A stretch of 53,591 nucleotides of DNA from Clostridia bacterium (GCA_017502165.1 JAFVVO010000040.1:1-53591), one strand, 5' to 3'; shown: positions 16,384 through 24,455, counted from the first letter of the stretch. Numbers and translations: made by a program. Notes: a model not told the origin generated them from the letters alone.

Positions 16384-18219
16384 TTATTTATTTTTAGTTA
16401 AAAGGATTACCCAGTCTTCAGTAGTGCCGCCGGGCTTGTTACCGATTCCGTACATTGGCGCGCCGTCAGACATATTAGCTTTAACGTCAGTATCACCTGC
16501 AACATATTCATTAGTTCTGGGGTTAAACCAGGTAAGAGTATAAGTTGCATTGTCGTCAAGATTTCTAATAAATCCTGAGAAACGTGTGTTGTTAAATAAA
16601 TAGATAACGTAAATGTCAGAATCTATTGTAGCAACACTGTAACGCTCGTGTCTGTCGGGAGTAAAATACTTATTGTTGTCAAAGTCGGGAGTTAATTTCC
16701 ACCACTCAAGCTTTTCAAGGAATTGCTTCATATATCCTACCTGATAGCCTGATTCAAGCTCAATAGCATCTGACCAATAAATAAGCTTATCCTTTGTGGA
16801 AATCTGCTCGTAGCCGTCAGAAGAATTTACGTGAAGATTATAGTTGTTTTTATATTGCCAAATGTCCTGAGCGCCGTAGCCGTAACCGAAGAATCCGTTA
16901 AGGAAAGCTCTCCAGCCTTGAGCTCTTGCTCCGAAGTCCTTTGTCCAAAGGTAGCAATAAAGTCCTTCATAAAGAATAGCAACCTTGTTTGATGCCCAAT
17001 AATCCTTGGCAAATTCGAATTGCTCGTCAGTTTCAAGGAAGCCAACACCCGTTGAAGATGCCCACCAATCGTGGCCGGTACGGTTTGAAACATCTTCGTC
17101 AAGGAAAACAGATTTTCCTCCGTTGTTTCTTTTGGGGTCAGTTGTACCCTGACCGGTAACCGTTGTATGGGTGTAGCCTTCCTGGTGACCTGAAAGGGGG
17201 TGGTTATATGCGTCACAGCGGTTAATGTATTCAGCAACACGAACCCAGGGGTTATTGTTGTATTTTGTGTGTGACTGAGTACCGCGCTCGTGATAGAAAT
17301 CGTTGTCGATTTCCTGAGCGAGAGTCCACATAACAGGATATGCCCCAAAGCGTGCTACCCAGTAACGCGCAAGAAGATTGAGGTCGTAATCGTCACCCTC
17401 AAAGAATTGCATTTCATTAGAAAAGAAGAACTGTGCATTTGCGTGGGTTAAGCCGTTGTCGGCAATGTACTGGAAGTACTTGTCGGCCTTCTGGAAAGCA
17501 ACAAGATCGTCTCTGCCGATTTTAGCGTCAAGAAGAGACCAATCTGCGCCGAGGGGCTGTGACTGATAAACTGTGTAGCCCTGCTCAATTCTCTTGTCAA
17601 CGATATACTTAAAGTGAGAATCCGTTTGAATATCACCTGCTCTGTCGCCTGCAGAATCAAATTCCTCGCGAAGCATTGACCAGTGAGTATCACCTAAATA
17701 GAAGAAGGGAGTACCGTCGTCATAGACAAAATACTTCTTTGTAGGATCCGTCTTTACGAAGCCGTGCTGATAAACCTTAAGGTCACCCTTATAAGCGTTT
17801 GCACCGATAGTGCCGGTTTTTCCGTTTAAGCTTTCGTCGGATTCACATTCGGTCTTGTATTCCCAAACACCGTAAAGTGTGGGCGCAAAACGGATTTTGA
17901 AGATGTTTTCACCGTCCCAGAAGCCGGGAATGGTAAGCACGGTACCGGTATCTCTGTGAGTGAAAACACAGTCAAAAACAACTTTGCCCTGCTCACCGCG
18001 AACTGCAACGTAGTTTTTGTCGGTTTCAAAGCAAAGCTCAGTTACGCGCCAGGTTTCGCCGATAACGTCAACTGTTGAAGGGTCAATGTCTTCAGGAATG
18101 GGAGTAGGCGATGGGGTGGGGGTTGACTCGCCGTCACCTTTGTCAATGCATGCGGTAAAAGAAAATGCAATGCATAAGCATAAAACGGTGCATACGATCA
18201 TTGATAAAAGCTTTTTCAT
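16384..18219 (-). CDS. P9: DUF5060/DUF4038 GH140-like glycosidase lipoprotein, atypical active-site loop
   Basis: 611 residues; lipobox FTAC, Cys24; linker with Pro/Thr/Ser repeats and DIDPSTVDVIGETWR (scaffold I). Asp177, Glu303 (TLAQE), Glu418 (LYEG). Class A, but it differs where all other copies agree: YQSQP (Gln221) instead of YQSEP, DAKIGRDD instead of DG.I.R.D, FFFSNEMQFF instead of [FC]FP, ASSTGVGF instead of [AG][AS]QW-type residues, and VYQHGF instead of IY[KR]RGF. The main acidic residues are intact, so an altered substrate preference is more likely than loss of function; this is inference. The SD is weak (GAGGT). Confidence 0.9.
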   Translation of the reverse strand: MKKLLSMIVCTVLCLCIAFSFTACIDKGDGESTPTPSPTPIPEDIDPSTVDVIGETWRVTELCFETDKNYVAVRGEQGKVVFDCVFTHRDTGTVLTIPGFWDGENIFKIRFAPTLYGVWEYKTECESDESLNGKTGTIGANAYKGDLKVYQHGFVKTDPTKKYFVYDDGTPFFYLGDTHWSMLREEFDSAGDRAGDIQTDSHFKYIVDKRIEQGYTVYQSQPLGADWSLLDAKIGRDDLVAFQKADKYFQYIADNGLTHANAQFFFSNEMQFFEGDDYDLNLLARYWVARFGAYPVMWTLAQEIDNDFYHERGTQSHTKYNNNPWVRVAEYINRCDAYNHPLSGHQEGYTHTTVTGQGTTDPKRNNGGKSVFLDEDVSNRTGHDWWASSTGVGFLETDEQFEFAKDYWASNKVAILYEGLYCYLWTKDFGARAQGWRAFLNGFFGYGYGAQDIWQYKNNYNLHVNSSDGYEQISTKDKLIYWSDAIELESGYQVGYMKQFLEKLEWWKLTPDFDNNKYFTPDRHERYSVATIDSDIYVIYLFNNTRFSGFIRNLDDNATYTLTWFNPRTNEYVAGDTDVKANMSDGAPMYGIGNKPGGTTEDWVILLTKNK

Positions 18220-18265
18220 AAAATACCTCGCTTTTGTGGTTAAGAATCAACGCAAAATGCGTCGA

Positions 18266-18294
18266 CATTACTATATAAGTATTATACAGTAATG
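18266..18294. promoter_or_regulatory. Inverted repeat across the P9 -10 region
   Basis: Perfect 7-bp arms cattact/agtaatg separated by 15 bp, enclosing the -10 box of P9. A repressor operator is possible. Confidence 0.35.
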
Positions 18295-18309
18295 AGGTTT
18301 GCATTTCAA
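18281..18309 (-). promoter_or_regulatory. Promoter of P9
   Basis: Minus strand TTGAAA (18304-18309), 17-bp spacer, perfect TATAAT (18281-18286). Confidence 0.75.
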
Positions 18310-18335
18310 GACAATAAATAAGAATTTGTGGACAA
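18307..18335 (-). promoter_or_regulatory. Candidate activator site (TGTC direct repeat) at the P9 promoter
   Basis: GACAA on the plus strand at 18310-18314 and 18331-18335, 21 bp apart; the proximal half reads TGTCTTGAAAT on the minus strand and runs into the -35 box, as at P8 and the gene at 35687. Confidence 0.5.
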
Positions 18336-18359
18336 TTTTTGCACTTTTTGACCAAATAA

Positions 18360-18386
18360 AAAACCGTCTGCCAAAGCAAACGGTTT
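18360..18386 (-). terminator. Terminator downstream of P10
   Basis: Stem accgtctgc/gcaaacggt with one non-Watson-Crick position, A/T flanks on both sides, followed by T-rich sequence on the minus strand. Confidence 0.78.
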
Positions 18387-18408
18387 TTGTGATATGTTTT
18401 AACGGTAA

Positions 18409-20256
18409 TTATTTGTTTTTAATTGCAAGAACTACCCAGTCTTCGCTAGAGCGGTCAGGTCTGCCGTCAAGCATATAAGCGGGGTTTCCGTCAGAACCAA
18501 CAATGTTGGGAGTAACCTCTTCACCAATAAGAATATATTCATTAGTTCTGGGGTTAAACCACTTCATTGTGTACGTTGCGTCACCATCCATATTGTTAAG
18601 ATAGCCTGTGTAGGAATCTTTGCTGAACAGATATACAACGTAAACGTCGTTACCGATAGTTGCAGCGCTGTAATATGCGCCGCCCTTTTCGGGAGTAAAG
18701 TAGGTGTTGGAGTCAAAGTCGGGAACAAGCTTCCACCATTCAATCTGCTGGAAGAATTCTTTCATATAGCCAACCTGGTAACCGGAGGGTAATTCGATGG
18801 CGGTTGACCATTTCATTTGTTTATCCTTAACGGTAACAACCTCGTAACCGTCGGAAGTTTGTTTTTCAGTGCTGTAATCGCTCATATAATTCCACATATC
18901 CTGAGCGCCGTAGCCGTAGCCGAAGCAGCCGTTAAGATATGCAATCCAGCCCTGAGCTCTTGAACCAAAGTCCTTTGTCCAAAGGTAGCAATACTTACCT
19001 TCGTACATAACGCCAACCTTGTAGGACTGCCAATAATCCTTTGCAATTTCAAAGTGGGTTTCAGGATTTTCGAAGTCAACGCCCCACTGTGAAGCCCACC
19101 AATTGTGGCCTGTGCGAGCAGTTACGTCTTCATCAAGGAAAACGGATTTACCGTCATTTGTTCTGTCAAGCACGTGAGAAGGAGCACCGGTAACACTTGT
19201 TCTGCCTGCACCCTCTTGGTGACCTGAAAGGGGATGGTCATAGGAGTCATACTTGTTGAGGAATTCAGCAACCTTTACCCAGGGGTTGTTCTCGTGGGTG
19301 AAATAGGTCTGGTCGCCACGGCCTGCATAGAAGTCGTTGTCAATTTCCTGGCCGAGAGTCCACATAACGGGATATGCGCCGAAGCGTGCTACCCAATAAC
19401 GTGAGAACTCTTCAAGAGCCTGATAGTTGTGACCGAGCTGATAGCCGTAAGTGGGGAAGAAGAACTGTGCGTTAGCGTGAACTAATCCCTTTTCGGCAAT
19501 ATATTGGAAATACTGGTCAGCGTGCTGGAAGCCTTCAACGTCAAGACGGTCAATTTTGCCGTCAAGCAAGTCGTATTTTGCACCGATAGGCTCGGACTGA
19601 TAAACGGTAAAGCCTTGTTCTACACGCTTATCAACGATATACTTAAAGTGTGAATCGGTCTGAAGATTGCCTGCAAATTTACCTGCGGAATCAAATTCCT
19701 CGTTAAGCATACCCCAGTGAGTGTCGCCTAAGTAGAAGAAGGGAGTGCCGTCATTAAACATAAAGTACTTCTTTTCGGGATCAACCTTAATAAAGCCGCG
19801 TCTGTAGATTTCAAGATCGCCCTTATAAGCGTTGGCACCGATTGAACCGGTGTGGCCGTTTAAGTCAGCGTCGGATTCGCATTTTGTTTCATAGTCCCAA
19901 ACGCCGTGAAGGGTGGGAGCAAAACGAATCTTGAAAACGTCACCGCCGTCCCAGAAGCCGGGACGTGTAATGGTTTCACCGGTATCTCTGTGGGTAAATA
20001 CGCAGTCAAAAACAACCTTGCCCTGCTCACCCTTTGTAGCAACGTATTTCTTTGTGGAATTGAATGAAAGCTCTGTAACCTGCCACATTGTGCCGATTAC
20101 GTCAACGGTTGAGGGATCAACGTCCTCGGGAAGAGGAGTAGGTGTGGGGGTAGAGTTTCCCTCACCGGTGCCTTTATTGCCGTCACAACCGGTAAAAGAA
20201 AAGGCGGTTGCTAAGCATAAAACGGCAACAAGCAAGAAAGAAAGTAACTTTTTCAT
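18409..20256 (-). CDS. P10: DUF5060/DUF4038 GH140-like glycosidase lipoprotein
   Basis: 615 residues from the ATG at 20256, 6 bp after AAAGGAG; an upstream TTG at 20274 is not preferred. Lipobox FTGC, Cys24; short Gly/Asn/Thr/Pro linker and DVDPSTVDVIGTMWQ (scaffold I). Asp178, Glu304 and Glu419 (MYEG). The first glutamate sits in TLGQE, the only copy with Gly at this position. YQSEPIGAKYDLLDG and HANAQFFFPTYG place it in active-site class A; the FFFPTYGY segment and GRGDQ resemble P1/P2, although the ends are of the other scaffold class. Confidence 0.9.
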   Translation of the reverse strand: MKKLLSFLLVAVLCLATAFSFTGCDGNKGTGEGNSTPTPTPLPEDVDPSTVDVIGTMWQVTELSFNSTKKYVATKGEQGKVVFDCVFTHRDTGETITRPGFWDGGDVFKIRFAPTLHGVWDYETKCESDADLNGHTGSIGANAYKGDLEIYRRGFIKVDPEKKYFMFNDGTPFFYLGDTHWGMLNEEFDSAGKFAGNLQTDSHFKYIVDKRVEQGFTVYQSEPIGAKYDLLDGKIDRLDVEGFQHADQYFQYIAEKGLVHANAQFFFPTYGYQLGHNYQALEEFSRYWVARFGAYPVMWTLGQEIDNDFYAGRGDQTYFTHENNPWVKVAEFLNKYDSYDHPLSGHQEGAGRTSVTGAPSHVLDRTNDGKSVFLDEDVTARTGHNWWASQWGVDFENPETHFEIAKDYWQSYKVGVMYEGKYCYLWTKDFGSRAQGWIAYLNGCFGYGYGAQDMWNYMSDYSTEKQTSDGYEVVTVKDKQMKWSTAIELPSGYQVGYMKEFFQQIEWWKLVPDFDSNTYFTPEKGGAYYSAATIGNDVYVVYLFSKDSYTGYLNNMDGDATYTMKWFNPRTNEYILIGEEVTPNIVGSDGNPAYMLDGRPDRSSEDWVVLAIKNK

Positions 20257-20287
20257 AAATTTCTCCTTTAACAAATTTTATGTTAGA

Positions 20288-20316
20288 ATTATATCATATC
20301 TTGCGTCCCTTTGCAA
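20288..20316 (-). promoter_or_regulatory. Promoter of P10
   Basis: Minus strand TTGCAA (20311-20316), 17-bp spacer, perfect TATAAT (20288-20293), inside the 82-bp gap to P11. Confidence 0.75.
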
Positions 20317-20318
20317 GA
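20299..20318. other. Small inverted repeat between P11 and P10
   Basis: Arms tcttgc/gcaaga with an 8-nt loop. There is no U-tract, so it is not a convincing terminator; it overlaps the -35 and spacer of the P10 promoter and could be an operator. Confidence 0.35.
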
Positions 20319-20338
20319 TTATTTATTATTTTTTATTT

Positions 20339-22156
20339 CTATTTGTTTTTTGTGGCAAGAATTACCCAATCCTGAGTAGTCAGGTCAGGCTTCTGCCCGA
20401 TGTTATATACGGGATTGCCCTCTCCGTCAATGGCGTTTGCGGTTATTTTGTCACCGATCAAGGTGTACTCGTTCGTCTTGGGATTATACCACTTAACCGT
20501 ATACGTAGCGCTTGCATCAAGTCCGCGAATCATTCCTGTATAAGCGCTGCGACCAAAGATATAAATAACGTAAACGTCGTTACCAATGGTGGCGCAGGAA
20601 TATTGAGCGCTTTCGTGTGAAGGTGAGTAATAATTATTTTTGTCAAAATCGGGAATCAGATTCCACCACTCAAGCTGTTGCAGGAATTGACGCATATAGC
20701 CAACCTGATAAGCAGATTCAAACTCAACCGATTCGTGCCATTGTATTTGCTTATCCTTTACCGTTACCAGCTCAACGCCGTCATGCGTTTGCTTATCCTT
20801 ACCGAAGCTACTGCCGAAGCACCAGATATCCTGAGCGCCGTATCCGTAACCGTAGAAACCGTTAAGATATGCCACCCAGCCTTGAACTCTTGCACCGAAA
20901 TTCTTGGTCCAAAGATAGCAATATTTGCTTTCATACATAATAGCAACCTTGCTTGATGCCCAGTATTCCTGAGCGGTTTTGAAGTGGTGATCATCCTTGT
21001 AATCAACGTGCGTCTGGCAAGCCCACCAATTGTGCCCCGTGCGTTTCGTAACCTCTTCGGAAGCAAAAACGGATTTTCCGCCGTTGGATTTATTTAAGGT
21101 GGTGGCTGATTCACCGGTGATAGACGTGCTTCCGGAGCCTTCCTGATGACCCGAAAGTGGATGGTCGTAAGCATCGTATTTATTCATAAATTCAGCAACG
21201 CGCACCCACATATTATCTTCTGCGGTAATGTGCGACTGATTACCTTTTTCGTGGAAGAAGTCATTGTCAATTTCCTGAGCGAGAGTCCACATAACAGGGT
21301 AAGCGCCAAATCGGGCAACCCAGTAACGTGCAAAAACCTCAAGCGCCGCGTTATCGGAAGCAATTTTGTCGGCAAAGGTGGGGAAGCAGATCTGTGCATT
21401 TGCGTGAACGAGGCCCTTGTCGGCAATATACTTATAATATCTGTCGGCATCCTGGAAGCCTGCAATATCGTTTGCACCTAAAATACCGTCGGTCAAATCA
21501 AATTTTGAACCGATAGGCTCAGACTGATACACAGTAAAGCCCTGCTCAATACGCTTATCAACAATATATTTGAAGTGAGAATCAGTTTGAATATCGCCTG
21601 CGTTGTCGCCTTTAGTATCGAAAGATTCGTTAAACATTCCCCAATGGGTGTCGCCTAAGTAGAAGAAGGGAGTGTTATCGTCGAACACAAAATATTTCTT
21701 TGCAGGATCTACTTTAACGAAGCCGCGCTTATAGATTTCAAGGTCACCCTTATAAGCGTTTGCGCCGAGAGTACCTATTTTGCCGTTAAGAGAAGCGTCT
21801 GCCTCACAAACTGTTTTATATTCCCAAATACCGTATTTTGTGGGGGCAAAACGTACCTTGTAAACAGTTCCGCCGTCCCAGAAGCCCGGAATTGTAAGGC
21901 TTACACCGGTATCCTTATGTGTGAATACCACGTCAAACAGTAAGCCTGCGGCCTCGTTGGTTTCACCGGAATATTCTTTCGAAGAGTTAAAAGTAAGTTC
22001 TGTTGCACGCCAGGTTTCACAGATAACGTCAACTGTTGTCGGATCAATATCGGGTAGCGGAGTAGGACCGTTTGTTCCCGGAGTGCAGCCCGTAAAGGCG
22101 CACAGAGATGAAATAATAAAAGCGGAGATTAAAAGAATACTCAAATATTTTTTCAT
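20339..22156 (-). CDS. P11: DUF5060/DUF4038 GH140-like glycosidase lipoprotein, most divergent copy
   Basis: 605 residues, the shortest and the first of the array in transcription order. Lipobox FTGC, Cys24; linker of only about 15 residues (GTNGPTPLPDIDPTTVD, scaffold I). Asp169, Glu295 (TLAQE), Glu409 (MYES, as in P6). Class A. The DUF5060-like domain is changed: the common KKY.A.KGEQ stretch reads KEYSGETNEAAGLLFD, and the FDSAG motif after GDTHW reads FDTKG. NWWACQTHVDY replaces the usual WW..QW. Start supported by AAGGAG. With its divergence and edge position it could be an early branch of the family; this is inference. Confidence 0.9.
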   Translation of the reverse strand: MKKYLSILLISAFIISSLCAFTGCTPGTNGPTPLPDIDPTTVDVICETWRATELTFNSSKEYSGETNEAAGLLFDVVFTHKDTGVSLTIPGFWDGGTVYKVRFAPTKYGIWEYKTVCEADASLNGKIGTLGANAYKGDLEIYKRGFVKVDPAKKYFVFDDNTPFFYLGDTHWGMFNESFDTKGDNAGDIQTDSHFKYIVDKRIEQGFTVYQSEPIGSKFDLTDGILGANDIAGFQDADRYYKYIADKGLVHANAQICFPTFADKIASDNAALEVFARYWVARFGAYPVMWTLAQEIDNDFFHEKGNQSHITAEDNMWVRVAEFMNKYDAYDHPLSGHQEGSGSTSITGESATTLNKSNGGKSVFASEEVTKRTGHNWWACQTHVDYKDDHHFKTAQEYWASSKVAIMYESKYCYLWTKNFGARVQGWVAYLNGFYGYGYGAQDIWCFGSSFGKDKQTHDGVELVTVKDKQIQWHESVEFESAYQVGYMRQFLQQLEWWNLIPDFDKNNYYSPSHESAQYSCATIGNDVYVIYIFGRSAYTGMIRGLDASATYTVKWYNPKTNEYTLIGDKITANAIDGEGNPVYNIGQKPDLTTQDWVILATKNK

Positions 22157-22186
22157 AAGAACTCCTTATAAACTTTATTCATATAA

Positions 22187-22215
22187 ATAATACCAAAAAG
22201 CAAGACTTTGTGCAA
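22187..22215 (-). promoter_or_regulatory. Promoter of P11
   Basis: Minus strand TTGCAC (22210-22215), 17-bp spacer, TATTAT (22187-22192). Confidence 0.65.
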
Positions 22216-22336
22216 CAAAAACAAACAAATGTTACCGTTTGTTAATAAAATTTTCAAATAATGCAAAATAAAAGACGTACAGATGAAAACTAAACTGTCA
22301 ATAAAGTAAAAAGAAGCATAGAATATAAAAAAATCA

Positions 22337-22365
22337 TTGAAAACATTGCATTTGTTTGGTATAAT
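22337..22365 (+). promoter_or_regulatory. Promoter of the murC operon
   Basis: TTGAAA (22337-22342), 17-bp spacer, perfect TATAAT (22360-22365). Confidence 0.75.
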
Positions 22366-22477
22366 TAACAGAATGAAGTAAAAGAGCTTAATTTTAGTGC
22401 TTTTTTTACCAAAGCATTGTAACTTGAATCGGTTATAATGATTCGGTTAGCCAAACAAACAAAAAGAGGACGTTTTA

Positions 22478-23857
22478 ATGATAAGACTTGAAGATTATAA
22501 AGACAAAAATATTCACTTTATTGCTATCGGCGGACACAGTATGTGCGGTCTTGCCGAAATACTGCATTCCTGGGGCTTTAGTGATATCAGCGGCTCTGAC
22601 CGCTCGGACAGTGAGGCTCTTCAAAGATTGAAAACTATGGGTATAAACGCAACGGTAGGCCACAGCGTTGAAAACGTTAAGCGTGCTTCGTTAGTTGTTT
22701 ATTCTGCGGCAATTCCCGTTGATAACGTTGAGAGAAGATACGCTATGGAAAATAATATTCCCTGCATTGACCGAGGTCAGATGATGGGGCTTATTTCCGA
22801 CGCCTGCCAAAAGTGCATAGGAATTTCGGGCACCCACGGCAAAACCACCACCACTTCTATGGTTTCTGAAATTTTTTACCGTGCAAAATGCGAGCCTACA
22901 ATTCATATCGGCGGTGTTTTGCCCACTATCGGCAGTAACGTTTACACGGGCGAAAGAGAGTACTTTATCACTGAAGCCTGCGAATACGTAGATTCATATC
23001 ATTGGCTTAATCCTTATATTGCTATCGTGCTCAATATTGACTCGGACCATCTTGATTATTTCAAGAATATGGAGAATATTTGCGCATCTTTCTTAAAATT
23101 CTGTAATCTTGTTTCACCTGACGGATTTGTTGTAGGCTGTTATGACGATGAACGCACAAGAAACGTTATGGAAAAGTGCGACAGAAAAACCGTAAGCTAC
23201 GGTATGAACGAAAATGCCGATTATTACGCTAAAAACGTTCAGTTTAATAAATTCGGTTATCCCGAATACGATATGTTCGATAAAAACGGCTTCTTAGCCC
23301 ACGTGGAGCTTTCTGTTATCGGTCAGGTAAACGTGCTTAACTCTATGGCGGCAATTATTTCTGCTATTTTGTGCGGACTTACGGTTGAAGAGGCAGTAAG
23401 CGGAGTAAAGCAATATACCGGTGCAGGCAGACGCTTTGAATTCAGAGGCGAATATAACGGGGCAAAAATTTATAACGATTACGGGCATCATCCCGAAGAG
23501 GTTGCGGCAACAATAGAAGCTACAAAACATATTGAGAAAAATAGATTATGGCTTATTTATCAGCCTGCCTTGTTTACTCGTACCAAGGCGCAGTTCGATA
23601 GGCTTGTGGACTGCTTCCACCACGCTGATAAGACCGTTATAATCGACGTTTACGGCGACAGAGAGCCCTTTGACCCAACGATTAACTCAAAAATGATAGT
23701 AGATAAAATTGTAGAAAAATACAATGACGACTGCATTTATATTCCAACTATGGAGGAGTGCGGAGCGTACTTAAAAACCCAGCTTGAAAAGGACGATATC
23801 GTTCTTATAATGGGTAGCGGAACTGTAGATATTTTAGACAAATTTATTCTTAATTAA
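22478..23857 (+). CDS. murC: UDP-N-acetylmuramate--L-alanine ligase MurC
   Basis: 459 residues, normal length for MurC. It adds L-alanine to UDP-MurNAc with ATP, the first step of the peptidoglycan stem peptide, in the cytoplasm. The N-terminal Rossmann domain begins with IHFIAIGGHSMCGLA, the central Mur-ligase domain has the ATP-binding GTHGKTTTT (about residue 119), and the C-terminal domain has YNDYGHHPEE. GGHSMCGLAEIL is a variant of the usual G.GG.GMSG-type start. Start preceded by AGAGG. It is followed 10 bp later by a LOG-family gene; no other mur gene is close. Confidence 0.95.
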   Translation: MIRLEDYKDKNIHFIAIGGHSMCGLAEILHSWGFSDISGSDRSDSEALQRLKTMGINATVGHSVENVKRASLVVYSAAIPVDNVERRYAMENNIPCIDRGQMMGLISDACQKCIGISGTHGKTTTTSMVSEIFYRAKCEPTIHIGGVLPTIGSNVYTGEREYFITEACEYVDSYHWLNPYIAIVLNIDSDHLDYFKNMENICASFLKFCNLVSPDGFVVGCYDDERTRNVMEKCDRKTVSYGMNENADYYAKNVQFNKFGYPEYDMFDKNGFLAHVELSVIGQVNVLNSMAAIISAILCGLTVEEAVSGVKQYTGAGRRFEFRGEYNGAKIYNDYGHHPEEVAATIEATKHIEKNRLWLIYQPALFTRTKAQFDRLVDCFHHADKTVIIDVYGDREPFDPTINSKMIVDKIVEKYNDDCIYIPTMEECGAYLKTQLEKDDIVLIMGSGTVDILDKFILN

Positions 23858-23867
23858 GGTGAAGTAG

Positions 23868-24455
23868 ATGAATATTTGCATTTATGGCGCTTCAAGCGAT
23901 TTGATTGACAAAAAATATATTTCTGCAGGTGAAGAATTAGGACGGTTGATGGCAAGCCGCGGACACAAGCTTGTTTACGGTGCAGGCGGCAAGGGAATGA
24001 TGGGTGCCGTTTCACGCGGAATAAAAGAATGCGGCGGTTTTGTTCTTGGCGTTGTTCCCGAGTTTTTTACCAACGAGGAAATTCTCAATTTGGAATGTGA
24101 CGAGATAATCCGCACGGAAACTATGCGCGAGAGAAAGCAGGTTATGGAGGATTCCTCCGACGCTTTTATCGTAACTCCCGGGGGAATTGGTACCTTTGAG
24201 GAATTTTTTGAAATTCTTACCCTTAAGCAGTTAGGCAGACACAATAAGCCTATTATGATATTCAATATTGACGGCTTTTACGATACCATGCTTAAAATGC
24301 TGGAAGAAAATATCGAGAAAAAATTTCTTCGTGAAGAATGCAGGAGCTTGTATCCTTCATTCAATAATGCAGTAGAAATGCTTGATGCAATAGAAAATTA
24401 CACACCCATTGACTTAACTTTTATGAAAAAACAGATTTATGGAGAAGAAAAATGA
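23868..24455 (+). CDS. LOG-family (TIGR00730) Rossmann-fold protein
   Basis: 195 residues. Members of this family hydrolyse nucleoside 5'-monophosphates to free base and ribose phosphate (cytokinin-activating LOG enzymes); the bacterial housekeeping role is poorly known. Seen here: N-terminal MNICIYGASSD, GGKGMMG, the METMRERK-like motif TMRERKQVM, and the signature PGGIGTFEE. The start follows AAGGTGAAGTAG closely behind murC, and its stop overlaps the start of the next gene (ATGA), so murC, this gene and the aldolase are probably one operon. Confidence 0.85.
   Translation: MNICIYGASSDLIDKKYISAGEELGRLMASRGHKLVYGAGGKGMMGAVSRGIKECGGFVLGVVPEFFTNEEILNLECDEIIRTETMRERKQVMEDSSDAFIVTPGGIGTFEEFFEILTLKQLGRHNKPIMIFNIDGFYDTMLKMLEENIEKKFLREECRSLYPSFNNAVEMLDAIENYTPIDLTFMKKQIYGEEK

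Larger units (their letters stand above)
141..22156 (-). repeat. Tandem array of 11 paralogous glycosidase-like lipoproteins (P1-P11)
   Basis: Eleven complete genes of the same family lie head to tail on the minus strand with 64-213 bp between them and no unrelated gene in between. All share an N-terminal lipoprotein signal with the lipobox Cys at residue 24, a DUF5060-like domain, the GDTHW, HA[NH]AQ, WTL[ASG]QEIDNDF and YE[GS] motifs of a DUF4038/GH140-like barrel, and a C-terminal domain with W[FY][ND]PRTNEY or a close variant and a DWV ending. No transporter or regulator is interleaved. Family assignment is by motif recognition; the size of the array and its mosaic structure are seen directly. 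Confidence 0.93.
22157..22477. other. Divergent intergenic region between P11 and murC
   Basis: 321 bp without a gene. It holds the minus-strand promoter of P11 at its left end and the plus-strand promoter of murC at its right half. A second plus-strand TATAAT (22434-22439) lies between gaatc and gattc arms but has no good -35. The middle is AT-rich with nothing recognisable. Confidence 0.7.

Noticed and set aside
22425..22444. TATAAT inside gaatc/gattc arms upstream of murC
   Set aside because: There is no acceptable -35 box at 16-18 bp, and the better promoter at 22337-22365 lies upstream. Five-bp arms are too short to claim an operator.
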